Positions 1 to 8,083 of a stretch of 42,725 nt of DNA are shown in pieces (positions within the stretch are counted from its first letter, which is position 1; every line of letters starts with the position of its first letter). The position numbers and the translations under genes are program-made. A model generated the notes under the pieces. It saw only the letters and a program-made list of their open reading frames with translations, was not told the DNA's origin and searched no databases. The DNA comes from Lachnospiraceae bacterium (GTDB lineage Bacteria; Bacillota; Clostridia; Lachnospirales; Lachnospiraceae), in NCBI GenBank assembly GCA_017889125.1, contig JAGHER010000206.1, forward strand, positions 1 to 42,725. The letters are read 5' to 3'.

Positions 1-26
1 AACTGGAGGGAGGTTAGGTGTGAGCT

Positions 27-203
27 ATGTCAAACGTAATTGTTAAAGATAACGAGAGCCTTGACAGCGCTTTACGCAGATTCAAAAGAAACTGTGCAAA
101 GGCTGGCATTCAGCAGGAAATTCGTAAGAGAGAACATTATGAGAAGCCCAGCGTAAGACGTAAGAAAAAGTCTGAAGCTGCCAGAAAGCGTAAGTACAAC
201 TAA
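27..203 (+). CDS. rpsU: 30S ribosomal protein S21
   Basis: A 58-residue basic protein of the small ribosomal subunit, which sits near the 3' end of 16S rRNA and helps initiation. It begins [20 protein letters not shown], the conserved S21 N-terminus, and ends in an arginine/lysine-rich tail. The length is the normal one for Firmicutes. The ATG is preceded by AGGTG at about six bases. A terminator hairpin follows immediately, so this gene probably ends its own transcript. It lies upstream of the yqfC-yqfD-phoH block, the usual order in Clostridia. Identification is secure. Confidence 0.97.
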   Translation: MSNVIVKDNESLDSALRRFKRNCAKAGIQQEIRKREHYEKPSVRRKKKSEAARKRKYN

Positions 204-212
204 TACTTATGT

Positions 213-277
213 AGGCTGCTGCAGGAGTCATTCCTGCCGGAATATCCGGCGGGGAGGATCTGCGGCAGCCTTTTTCT
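213..277 (+). terminator. Rho-independent terminator after rpsU
   Basis: An 11-base arm at 213-223 pairs with 260-270 with one mismatch, and five T residues follow at 271-275. An inner repeat (CCTGCCGG / CCGGCGGG type) fills the loop. It lies 10 bases after the rpsU stop and separates rpsU from the sporulation genes. Confidence 0.75.
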
Positions 278-327
278 GTTCTAAGGCTGCGGCCCTCTTC
301 ATACTCTGTAATAACAGCGTTGGGGAG

Positions 328-612
328 GTGGGCGGCCTGGACAGTAAACTGCAGGGAAGAGAGTGGATGACGGCCGCCATGAATCTGCCCCGGGATGTAT
401 TCCTTGGCGATATTCTGGTCTCCTTGGTGGGCAGAAGGACTATGCTCATTGAAAATTACCGGTCCATTCTCATGTATACGGATACGCTGCTTAAGATTCA
501 GGGCAAAAACTGCCGCCTGCTCATCGGCGGACGCCAGCTGCAGATTGAATACTATACCGCCGAGGAGATGAAGGTAAACGGCATTATCGAATCCATTGAA
601 CTGAAGGCGTAG
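328..612 (+). CDS. yqfC: YabP/YqfC-family sporulation protein
   Basis: A 94-residue protein of the YabP/YqfC family, small proteins made during sporulation; YqfC belongs to the mother-cell sigma-E regulon in Bacillus. The family core is visible as LPRDVFLGDILVSLVG, then IENYRSILMYTD and a C-terminal EEMKVNGIIESIEL beta stretch. The GTG start at 328 gives the usual family length but has GGGGAG directly abutting it. An alternative ATG at 367 has a purine-rich GGGAAGAGAG upstream but would trim the N-terminus, so the start is uncertain. The stop lies 16 bases before yqfD, with which it is normally co-transcribed. Family assignment rests on residue pattern and gene order. Confidence 0.85.
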   Translation: MGGLDSKLQGREWMTAAMNLPRDVFLGDILVSLVGRRTMLIENYRSILMYTDTLLKIQGKNCRLLIGGRQLQIEYYTAEEMKVNGIIESIELKA

Positions 613-628
613 GAGGGAGGCGGCATCA

Positions 629-1870
629 ATGGGAAAGCTTGGCCAGTGGCTGGGCGGATACATGGATATGCAGATGACCGGGTATTCGCCGGAGCGCTTC
701 CTGAATCTGTGCAGCGCCAGAGGGATCGAGCTCTGGAACCTGGAATACCGCGGGGACGGATATGGATTTTCCATGACTCTTAAGGATTTTAAGGGAATAC
801 GTCCTCTGGCCAGGAAATCCGGCGTCCGGCTCCGGATCCGGAAGCGGACGGGGCTTCCTTTTTTTTTACGAAAAAACCGGGGACGGGTGGGTTTTGCGGT
901 GGGGCTTGGCCTGTTTTTCTTTCTTCTGTACGGGCTTTCTCTTTTTGTGTGGGATATTCAGATTGAGGGAAACCGCCGCTATACCGATGAGACGGTGACG
1001 GATTTTCTGCAAGACAGAGAAATCACCTGGGGAGTGCGGAAGGCAGAGGTGGACTGTCAGGCTCTGGAGGCAGCTCTCCGGGATTATTTTCCGGAGATTA
1101 CCTGGGCGGCGGCCCGGATTTCCGGCACACGGCTTTTGATTTCGGTTAAGGAGAACGAGGCGATCTCCCATATACCGGAGAAGCAGGAGACGCCCTGCGA
1201 TGTGGTGGCGGCTAAAGATGGCGTTATTTCCCAGATCCTGGTGCGCCAGGGGGTGGCCCAGGTGAAGGCAGGAGATGCGGTAGAGGTAGGGCAGGTGTTA
1301 ATCAGCGGCGCGGTGCCCATTTACAATGACGTCGGGGAGATTGTGTCCTTTCGGTACGTACCGGCGGACGGGGATATATCGGCGGTGACCCGGTATGATT
1401 TTTCTCAGCAGTTTTCCCGGATCCGTACCGTACAGGCGGAAACCGGAGGGAAGAAATGGGGATTTTTCCTTCAGGCAGGGCCCCTATCTTTTACTCTTCT
1501 TCGGCCGGGCGGCGAGGAGGAGCAGTGGATTTACCTGACGGAAACCAGCCAGGCCAGGCTGTTTTCCAACTTTTATCTGCCCATTTACTGGGGAGAGATC
1601 CAGGGAAAAGAGGTGGAGGAATATGAGCGTTTCTCCACAAAAGCGGAGATGGAGCAGGAGGCAGAGGGCATTTATCAGAATTTTGTGAAGAATTTAAATG
1701 AAAAGGGGGTTCAAATTATTCAGAATGATGTTAAAATACTAGAAGACGAATCTGTCTGCAGGATGGAGGGGAGCATCACGGCTCTGGAGCCCATCGGGCA
1801 GATTCAGGAGAGAACAGATCTGAAGGAGACAGAAAACGTAGAATATGAGCGTAGTGGAGAACATCATTGA
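629..1870 (+). CDS. yqfD: Sporulation protein YqfD
   Basis: A 413-residue membrane protein of the YqfD family, required for efficient sporulation in Bacillus and conserved with yqfC and phoH. An N-terminal cytoplasmic domain of about 90 residues is followed by one hydrophobic segment at about residues 91-112 (GFAVGLGLFFFLLYGLSLFV). The remaining extracytoplasmic part begins with a POTRA-like stretch (IQIEGNRRYTDETVTDFL). The ATG is preceded by AGGAGGGAGG at good spacing. The 3' end overlaps phoH by 26 bases, indicating translational coupling. Length is typical of the family. The molecular role is not established; the assignment is strong from order and sequence. Confidence 0.92.
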   Translation: MGKLGQWLGGYMDMQMTGYSPERFLNLCSARGIELWNLEYRGDGYGFSMTLKDFKGIRPLARKSGVRLRIRKRTGLPFFLRKNRGRVGFAVGLGLFFFLLYGLSLFVWDIQIEGNRRYTDETVTDFLQDREITWGVRKAEVDCQALEAALRDYFPEITWAAARISGTRLLISVKENEAISHIPEKQETPCDVVAAKDGVISQILVRQGVAQVKAGDAVEVGQVLISGAVPIYNDVGEIVSFRYVPADGDISAVTRYDFSQQFSRIRTVQAETGGKKWGFFLQAGPLSFTLLRPGGEEEQWIYLTETSQARLFSNFYLPIYWGEIQGKEVEEYERFSTKAEMEQEAEGIYQNFVKNLNEKGVQIIQNDVKILEDESVCRMEGSITALEPIGQIQERTDLKETENVEYERSGEHH

Positions 1871-2852
1871 CATTCCTGTTGAACATGAGAAGAATGTATG
1901 CGGGCAGTTTGACGCATATCTGAAAAAGATCGAGCGGACCCTCCATGTGACCATGGTGAACCGGGACGGCGCCTTAAAGATTATCGGGCCGGAGCAGGCC
2001 GCAGCCAGGGCCAAGAGCGTCTTTAACAATCTGATCGAGCTTTCCAAGCGGGGGAATACCATCACGGAGCAGAACGTGGATTACGCCCTTTCCCTGGCCT
2101 TTACGGAAAGCGATCATCAGATCCTGGAGATCGATAAGGACATTATCTGCCGTACCGCCATGGGAAAGCCGGTGAAGCCAAAGACCATGGGACAGAAGCA
2201 GTATGTGGATGCCATCCGGAAAAAGATGATCGTTTTCGGCATTGGCCCGGCAGGCACAGGAAAGACCTATCTGGCTATGGCCATGGCCATCCAGGCTTTT
2301 AAGGACGGAGAGGTGGGACGGATCATCCTGACCCGCCCGGCCATCGAGGCGGGAGAGAAGCTGGGCTTTCTCCCGGGCGATCTGCAGAGCAAGATTGACC
2401 CCTATCTTCGCCCCCTTTACGATGCCCTGTACCAGATCATGGGGGCGGACAGCTACCTGCATAATTCAGAGAAGGGACTGATTGAGGTGGCGCCCCTGGC
2501 CTACATGCGCGGGCGTACTCTGGACAATGCCTACATTATCTTAGACGAGGCCCAGAATACCACCCCGGCCCAGATGAAGATGTTCCTGACCCGAATCGGC
2601 TTTGGCTCCAAGGTCATCATCACCGGAGACCAGACCCAGAAGGATCTTCCTACCGGCACGGTCAGCGGCCTGGATGTGGCCCTGCGGGTATTAAAACGGA
2701 TTGATGATATCGGCTTCTGCTACCTGACCAGCAGCGACGTAGTGCGTCATCCGCTGGTGCAGAAAATTGTACAGGCCTATGACGATTACGAGGCGAAGAA
2801 TAAGGTAAGCGACCGGCTGGCCAGAGGGCGGGGCGGACGCCGGAATGATTAG
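1845..2852 (+). CDS. phoH: PhoH-family ATPase
   Basis: A 335-residue cytoplasmic ATPase of the PhoH family, linked to RNA metabolism through its constant pairing with ybeY. An N-terminal KH-like region precedes the P-loop GPAGTGKTYLAMA near residues 134-146. The Walker B strand is IILDEAQN and a further conserved motif is TGDQTQKDLP. The start overlaps the end of yqfD, and AAGGAGA lies rather far (about 15 bases) upstream, so translation may depend on coupling. It is followed 39 bases later by ybeY. Nothing is missing from the family core. The name phoH refers to the family (phoL/ybeZ-type); phosphate control is not implied. Confidence 0.93.
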   Translation: MSVVENIIDIPVEHEKNVCGQFDAYLKKIERTLHVTMVNRDGALKIIGPEQAAARAKSVFNNLIELSKRGNTITEQNVDYALSLAFTESDHQILEIDKDIICRTAMGKPVKPKTMGQKQYVDAIRKKMIVFGIGPAGTGKTYLAMAMAIQAFKDGEVGRIILTRPAIEAGEKLGFLPGDLQSKIDPYLRPLYDALYQIMGADSYLHNSEKGLIEVAPLAYMRGRTLDNAYIILDEAQNTTPAQMKMFLTRIGFGSKVIITGDQTQKDLPTGTVSGLDVALRVLKRIDDIGFCYLTSSDVVRHPLVQKIVQAYDDYEAKNKVSDRLARGRGGRRND

Positions 2853-2891
2853 CGTGTATGGCGGCAGCATTTACGAAGGAGGGGAATGGCG

Positions 2892-3389
2892 ATGACCATA
2901 AATATTGATTATGAGGCGGAGGACAAGCTTTCGCTTCCCTGGGAGGAGATTATCCGGAAGGTGGTGTTGGCTTCTCTGGAATACGAGGAATGTCCTTATG
3001 AGGCGGAGGTCAACGTGGTTCTCACGGACAATGAAGAGATCCATAAGCTGAACCAGGAATACCGGGGCATTGACCGTCCTACGGATGTGCTGTCCTTCCC
3101 TATGCTGGAGTACGAGCAGCCTTCCGACTTTTCCCATGTGGAGGAGGATTATGAGGATTGCTTTAATCCGGAGACGGGGGAGCTGATGCTGGGCGACATT
3201 ATCCTTTCCGTGGACAAGGTGCGGGAGCAGGCGGAAAGCTACGGCCATTCTGAGACCAGGGAGTTAGCCTTCCTGGTGGCACACAGCATGCTTCATCTGT
3301 GCGGCTATGACCACATGGGGGAGGATGAGCGGGAAGAGATGGAGCGGCGGCAGAGAGAGATTCTGGAGCTTGGGGGTTACCGAAGATGA
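2892..3389 (+). CDS. ybeY: Endoribonuclease YbeY (rRNA maturation factor)
   Basis: A 165-residue metalloprotein of the UPF0054/YbeY family, which acts in 16S rRNA 3'-end maturation and ribosome quality control. The zinc-binding signature H-x3-H-x5-H is present as HSMLHLCGYDH in the C-terminal third, preceded by the conserved RGIDRPTDVLSFP stretch. ATG codons occur at 2886 and 2892; GGAGG is only three bases before the first but nine before the second, so 2892 is chosen. The stop overlaps the start of the next gene (ATGA), showing coupling. Position after phoH is the standard arrangement. Confidence 0.93.
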   Translation: MTINIDYEAEDKLSLPWEEIIRKVVLASLEYEECPYEAEVNVVLTDNEEIHKLNQEYRGIDRPTDVLSFPMLEYEQPSDFSHVEEDYEDCFNPETGELMLGDIILSVDKVREQAESYGHSETRELAFLVAHSMLHLCGYDHMGEDEREEMERRQREILELGGYRR

Positions 3390-4540
3390 AAAAAGTGAGA
3401 GGGCTATTGGGAGGAATCAGTCTGGCACTGGCGTCACTGATGCTTTGGGGCTGTTCCCAGAACTATATTGAGACGGGGGTTACGGAAGGGGCGACCACCC
3501 AGGCGGAAAGCACCGCGGAGATTTATATCGTCCAGGAGACGGAGCCGGAGACTGAGGAAGAGCCGGTAGAGGAAGGCTTTCAGGGAATCCTGGATCTTAC
3601 GGACCGGACGCCGGTGGACGGCATGGTGCGCAGCTATCTTACGGGAGAATGGGTGCCTGAGGCGGCGGGAAACCGGCGGCCGGTGGCCGTGATGATGAGC
3701 AATGACAAGGCGGCCCTTCCCCAGTACGGCATCAACCGGGCCGGCGTAGTTTTCGAGGCGCCGGTGGAGGGCGGCATGAACCGGTACATGGCGGTGATTG
3801 AGGAGTACGATGACTTAGAGCGAATCGGCTCTGTGCGCAGCTGCCGGACCTATTACACCTACTTTGCCCGGGAGTTTGACGCCATTTATGCCCATTACGG
3901 ACAGAGCACCTTTGCCCTGCCTTACCTGAAAAATGTGGACAATATTAACGGCATCGAGGGCATCGGGAACACGGCTTTTTACCGGGCCAGCGATCGGAAG
4001 GCCCCCCACAATGCCTACACCAGCGGCGAGCGCTTAAAGAAGGCCATCGATACCCTGGGCTATTCCACCGAGTATTCGGAGGATTACGCCGGGCACTACC
4101 AGTTTGCGGACGGGGAATATGACTTGTCCGGCCAGGAAGGCGCCCTTGCGGCAGTCCAGGTAGTGCCGGGATACGGGATGAACAAGCCGCTGTTTCTCTA
4201 TAAGGCGGAGGACGGCCTTTATCACCGGTATCAGTACGGCGACATCCATAAGGGGAATGAGGGGGACATTACCGCGAAAAATCTCATTATCCAGTACTGC
4301 CAGATGGGGTATTACGCTACCACCGAGTACCGGAACATCAATGTTCATACTTCCGGAGAAAACGGGTATTATTTTACCAATGGATACGGCATTCCCATCA
4401 CCTGGGATAAGGACGGGGAATTTGGTGTTACCCACTATTATGGGCCGGATGGAAAGGAAATTATCTTAAACCAGGGAACCACATGGGTGTGCATCGTGAA
4501 TGCCCTGGATGAAGACAAGCTTGAAATCTATGAAGAATAA
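3386..4540 (+). CDS. DUF3048 (YerB-like) lipoprotein
   Basis: A 384-residue predicted lipoprotein of the DUF3048/YerB family. The signal peptide MKKVRGLLGGISLALASLML ends in a lipobox at WGC, so it should be anchored on the outer face of the membrane. A Glu/Thr-rich linker (residues about 33-65) precedes the globular part, which carries the family's RPVAVMMSNDKAALPQYGI and SVRSCRTYYTYFAREFDAIYAHYGQS-like blocks and a C-terminal WDKDGEFGVTHYYGPDGKEI-like domain. The start overlaps the ybeY stop by four bases. The biochemical function of the family is unknown; a cell-envelope role is inferred from the signal and neighbours. Confidence 0.88.
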   Translation: MKKVRGLLGGISLALASLMLWGCSQNYIETGVTEGATTQAESTAEIYIVQETEPETEEEPVEEGFQGILDLTDRTPVDGMVRSYLTGEWVPEAAGNRRPVAVMMSNDKAALPQYGINRAGVVFEAPVEGGMNRYMAVIEEYDDLERIGSVRSCRTYYTYFAREFDAIYAHYGQSTFALPYLKNVDNINGIEGIGNTAFYRASDRKAPHNAYTSGERLKKAIDTLGYSTEYSEDYAGHYQFADGEYDLSGQEGALAAVQVVPGYGMNKPLFLYKAEDGLYHRYQYGDIHKGNEGDITAKNLIIQYCQMGYYATTEYRNINVHTSGENGYYFTNGYGIPITWDKDGEFGVTHYYGPDGKEIILNQGTTWVCIVNALDEDKLEIYEE

Positions 4541-6236
4541 CAACCGAAACCAGAAACACAAAAGCACAGGCAGAGGTGAGGCGGCAAAGAAGGCCGGCGC
4601 CAATTTCGTGGTGCAGGGAAGCATCCTGGCGGCGGCCGGTATTCTGGTGCGCTTAATCGGCCTGTTTTACCGGATTCCCCTGATGGGGATTATTGATGAC
4701 CGGGGGAACGGCTACTATACCTCAGCCTACAGCATTTATTCCATACTGCTGATTATCTCCTCCTACAGCCTTCCCACGGCGGTTTCCAAGATGGTTTCTG
4801 CCAGGATTGCCAGAGGGCAGTACCGCAGCTCCCTGCGGATATTAAAGGCCGCTTTGGTCTACGCTCTGATTGCAGGAGGCCTGGCGGCCGCCGTCATGTG
4901 GTTTGGGGCGGATCTTTTCGCCGGGGCCATGCAGATGCCTTATTCCAGCTATGCCCTGCGGACACTGGCGCCCACCATCTGGATTATGGCCTTTCTTGGA
5001 GTGCTGCGGGGATATTTTCAGGGGACGGGCACCATGGTTCCCACGGCGGTGTCCCAGATTATTGAGCAGATTATCAATGCGGCGGTGAGTATCGGCGCCG
5101 CCTGGATCCTTTTCCAGGAGGGCGTGAAGGCCAACCTGGTGCGGGGAGAGACGGAGTATTCCTATGCCTTCGGCGCGGCTGGAGGCACCATCGGAACGGG
5201 GGCAGGCGCCCTGGCGGCTTTGGCTTTCTGCGTATTCCTGATGCTGAATTACCGGAAAACCCTGCGGCGGCAGTGCCGGAAGGACCAGACCGGGGTGGAG
5301 GAGGGCTACGGAAGGCTTTCGGCCATTCTGACCATGACCATCCTTCCGATTATTCTCAGCAGCACCGTGTACAACATCAGTACGGTGCTGGACAATTTCT
5401 TCTTCGGTCAGGGCATGGCGGCTCTGGGCCAGACGGATGTGATTGCCACCCAGTGGGGAATCTTCGGCAAATACCACACCCTGTTTATGATTCCGGTGGC
5501 CATTGCCAACGCTCTGTCTTCCTCGCTGATTCCTTCCCTTTCCCGGGCAGTGGCCAGCAGGGACAAGGGACAGGTGTTAGACAAGACGGCTACGGCCATC
5601 CGGTTTTCCATGATGATTGCCATTCCCGCCACAGTGGGGCTGACGGTGCTTTCTGCCCCCATCAACAATCTGCTCTTCCCCAGCAAGAGCGGGGATCTGC
5701 TGATCCAGATTACTATGGCCGGTGCATCGGCGGTGGCCTTTTATTCCCTGTCTACCGTGTCCAATGCCATCCTTCAGGGAATTAATCACATGAAGACGCC
5801 TTTAAAGAACGCGGCTATCTCTCTGGTGATCCATGTGGCGGTGCTTCTTGTGATGCTTTATGTGCTGAAATGGGGAATTTACGCCGTGATTTTTTCCAAT
5901 ATTATCTTTGCGGTGCTCATGTGCATCCTGAACGGCCGTTCCATCAGCCGGTACCTGGATTACCGGCAGGAGTACCGGAAGACCTTTGTGCTGCCCATCT
6001 TAAGCTCTTTGCTTATGGGAGCGGCGGCCTTCGGCGTTTCTGCCCTTTTTGGCCGAATCCTGCCGGAGGGGCGGCTGTGGCTGGGCGTGGAGGTCTTTGC
6101 GGCTGTGGCTGTGGCTGTGGTAGTGTATGCTGCGGGCCTTCTGCGGCTTGGGGCTGTGGATGAGGTGGAGCTTTACGGCATGCCTGCCGGACGGCGGCTG
6201 GTACGTCTTGCCCGGATGCTTCATTTACTGCCATAG
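4530..6236 (+). CDS. SpoVB/MurJ-type polysaccharide flippase
   Basis: A 568-residue polytopic membrane protein of the MVF/polysaccharide transport superfamily (SpoVB, MurJ, YtgP relatives), which flip lipid-linked cell-wall or cortex precursors. It has about 14 hydrophobic segments, starting with VVQGSILAAAGILVRLIGLFYRIPLMG, and the DRGNGYYTSAYSIYSILLIIS region typical of the group. A basic N-terminus precedes the first segment. In-frame ATGs exist at 4500, 4509 and 4530; none has a strong binding site, and 4530 (MKNNNRNQK) is preferred because it leaves the smallest overlap with the upstream gene. Whether it serves spore cortex or vegetative peptidoglycan cannot be decided here. Confidence 0.87.
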   Translation: MKNNNRNQKHKSTGRGEAAKKAGANFVVQGSILAAAGILVRLIGLFYRIPLMGIIDDRGNGYYTSAYSIYSILLIISSYSLPTAVSKMVSARIARGQYRSSLRILKAALVYALIAGGLAAAVMWFGADLFAGAMQMPYSSYALRTLAPTIWIMAFLGVLRGYFQGTGTMVPTAVSQIIEQIINAAVSIGAAWILFQEGVKANLVRGETEYSYAFGAAGGTIGTGAGALAALAFCVFLMLNYRKTLRRQCRKDQTGVEEGYGRLSAILTMTILPIILSSTVYNISTVLDNFFFGQGMAALGQTDVIATQWGIFGKYHTLFMIPVAIANALSSSLIPSLSRAVASRDKGQVLDKTATAIRFSMMIAIPATVGLTVLSAPINNLLFPSKSGDLLIQITMAGASAVAFYSLSTVSNAILQGINHMKTPLKNAAISLVIHVAVLLVMLYVLKWGIYAVIFSNIIFAVLMCILNGRSISRYLDYRQEYRKTFVLPILSSLLMGAAAFGVSALFGRILPEGRLWLGVEVFAAVAVAVVVYAAGLLRLGAVDEVELYGMPAGRRLVRLARMLHLLP

Positions 6237-6330
6237 AGAAATGCACATGGATTTGCAGGGAAAAACCGCTGCCTGATGGTTAAAATGGAAAAGAAAAGCA
6301 GATACTATACTTTGATAAAGGAGGAAATCC

Positions 6331-6726
6331 ATGAAAAAGTATCGTTACTGCTTTCTTTTGCTGTTGGGCCTGGTTTTGGTGGTGCTGATCGCTTCCCTGC
6401 TGTTTATCCCAGGGCGTCTTGATGAGGAGACGGAAACCCAGACGGAATCGGTGACTCTGCCGGAGGAGACGGGGGAAACCGTTAAAGAGGATCAGATTGT
6501 GATTAATCAGGAGCAGGTGCAGCCGTCGGTGACGGAGGAGAATTACCTGCTGGTTTCTGAGGACGGGTTTCTTTTGGTATTCGGGAGAAACCCCTCGGAG
6601 ATTTGTCTGTATACACATATCCCTTTGGCGGAATTTCCCGGAGAGGAGCAGGATAAGCTGCGCCAGGGAATCTGGTTTGGGGCGATGGAGGAGATTTACA
6701 GCTATCTGGAATCCTATACCAGTTGA
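6331..6726 (+). CDS. BofC C-terminal-domain-like small membrane protein
   Basis: A 131-residue protein with one N-terminal transmembrane segment (residues about 5-26), an acidic Glu/Thr linker, and a compact C-terminal domain of about 62 residues (from ENYLLVSEDGFLLVFG to the end). That domain resembles the C-terminal domain of BofC, the sporulation protein that restrains the SpoIVB protease in Bacillus, in its YLLV..DGFL.VF, IPLAEFP and EEIYSYLESY positions. The ATG follows AAAGGAGG. It stands alone between the flippase and the FAD genes. The resemblance is by eye; a signalling role in sporulation is inference. Confidence 0.7.
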   Translation: MKKYRYCFLLLLGLVLVVLIASLLFIPGRLDEETETQTESVTLPEETGETVKEDQIVINQEQVQPSVTEENYLLVSEDGFLLVFGRNPSEICLYTHIPLAEFPGEEQDKLRQGIWFGAMEEIYSYLESYTS

Positions 6727-6832
6727 GTTGAACGGATATATGGATTTTGGGTTGCGGGAACGGGAAAAAACCGATAAAATAAAAGGGATATTGCCTGCAG
6801 GCGCTGCGGCATAAGGAAAGGGAAAGAAGCAG

Positions 6833-8083
6833 ATGAAGAAACAAGTGGCTGTTATCGGCGGAGGCGCGGCCGGTCTGACCGCCGCCATATGGGCGGCCAG
6901 ATCCGGCGCCTCAGTGACCGTTCTGGAACATACAGACCGTGTGGGCAAGAAGATTTTGTCCACAGGAAACGGAAGATGCAATTTAACTAATGCAAAGATG
7001 GAGGCGTCCTGCTACCGAAGCGGAGACCCTCAGTTTCCCATGGCGGTAATCAGCCAGTTTGGGTGGAAGGATACCCTGCGCTGGTTTGCCTCCATGGGAC
7101 TTTTATGCCATAATCGAATGGAAACCTATTATTACCCTCTCTCTGACCAGGCTTCGGCTGTGCTGGACTGCCTGCGGATGGAGTGTGCCCGTCTGGGGGT
7201 AACTATCCGCACGAATTTTTCCCCAGAGAAAATCCGCCGGGTGCGGGAGGGGAAACGGGCTTTTTACCAGATAAGCGGCGGCGGGGAGACGGTGCAGGCT
7301 GATGCGGTGATTCTGGCCTGCGGCTCCAAGGCAGCACCAAATACCGGTTCTGACGGCAGCGGCTATGATTTGGCTAAGGCCTTAGGGCACCGGATTATTA
7401 AGCCTTTGCCAGCTTTAGTGCAGCTGCGCTGCCAGGGGAACCACTACCGGCAGCTGACCGGCATCCGCACCGATGCGGATTTGCGTCTTCTGGTCAATGA
7501 CCAGGAGCTTTGGCGGGAACGGGGAGAGCTGCAGATCACCGATTACGGGATTTCGGGAATTCCGGTGTTTCAGTTAAGCCGCTTTGCCGCCAGAGGTCTG
7601 GACGAGGGAAAGAAGGTTCGGGTGCTTATTGATTTTCTTCCCGCCATGGATGTTAAGGAAAGCCGCATTTTCCTGGAGGAGCGCTTCCGGGAATTTGGCC
7701 ATCGAAACGGGGAGGACTTCCTTACAGGGGTACTGCACAAGAAGCTGGCCATTGTCCTCCTTAAGATGGCGGGGATCCGCCTGGATCAGCCGGTGTCTGC
7801 GGCAAGCAGGCGGCAGCAGGAGCATCTTCTGCGGGCCATCAAGGAATACGAGGCCCTGGTCAGCTCCGTAAATCCCTTTGCTAACGCCCAGGTCTGCTGC
7901 GGCGGCGTGGATGTGCATCAGGTGGATTCGGCTACCATGGAATCGAAGGTGGCCCCGGATATTTATTTTGCCGGGGAGATCCTGGATGTGGACGGCATCT
8001 GCGGCGGCTATAACCTGCAGTGGGCCTGGTCATCGGGAAAAGTGGCCGGGTGTCGGGCAGCACAGAGAAGGAGACAGGAATGA
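6833..8083 (+). CDS. HI0933/BaiN-like FAD-dependent oxidoreductase
   Basis: A 416-residue flavoprotein of the HI0933/YhiN family. The Rossmann motif VIGGGAAGLTAAIWAA lies at residues 7-22, followed by KKILSTGNGRCNLTNAK, a hallmark of this family, and a C-terminal FAD-contact region GEILDVDGICGGYNLQWAWSSG. It is full length. The gene overlaps the next FAD enzyme through ATGA, so the two are translated together. The family includes BaiN of Clostridium scindens, implicated in bile-acid dehydroxylation; most members have no proven substrate, and the context here (no bai genes, proB nearby) gives no support for bile-acid activity. Confidence 0.9.
   Translation: MKKQVAVIGGGAAGLTAAIWAARSGASVTVLEHTDRVGKKILSTGNGRCNLTNAKMEASCYRSGDPQFPMAVISQFGWKDTLRWFASMGLLCHNRMETYYYPLSDQASAVLDCLRMECARLGVTIRTNFSPEKIRRVREGKRAFYQISGGGETVQADAVILACGSKAAPNTGSDGSGYDLAKALGHRIIKPLPALVQLRCQGNHYRQLTGIRTDADLRLLVNDQELWRERGELQITDYGISGIPVFQLSRFAARGLDEGKKVRVLIDFLPAMDVKESRIFLEERFREFGHRNGEDFLTGVLHKKLAIVLLKMAGIRLDQPVSAASRRQQEHLLRAIKEYEALVSSVNPFANAQVCCGGVDVHQVDSATMESKVAPDIYFAGEILDVDGICGGYNLQWAWSSGKVAGCRAAQRRRQE

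Noticed and set aside
300-307. CATACTCT as a possible sigma-E -10 for yqfC
   Set aside because: No matching -35 element was found at the required distance, so one octamer is not enough.
82-774. Long minus-strand open frame of 230 codons over rpsU, yqfC and yqfD
   Set aside because: It is antisense to three well-supported genes, has no family resemblance and crosses the rpsU terminator.
4842-5477. Minus-strand open frame of 211 codons inside the flippase gene
   Set aside because: It is a GC-rich shadow of a clear membrane protein gene, with histidine/glycine/arginine-rich composition and no recognisable domain.
6101-6124. Tandem GGCTGT repeats
   Set aside because: They encode an Ala-Val run within a membrane helix of the flippase and the number of copies is too small to argue for phase variation.
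6833-8083. Naming the first FAD gene baiN
   Set aside because: Only family-level similarity is visible and there is no bile-acid gene context.
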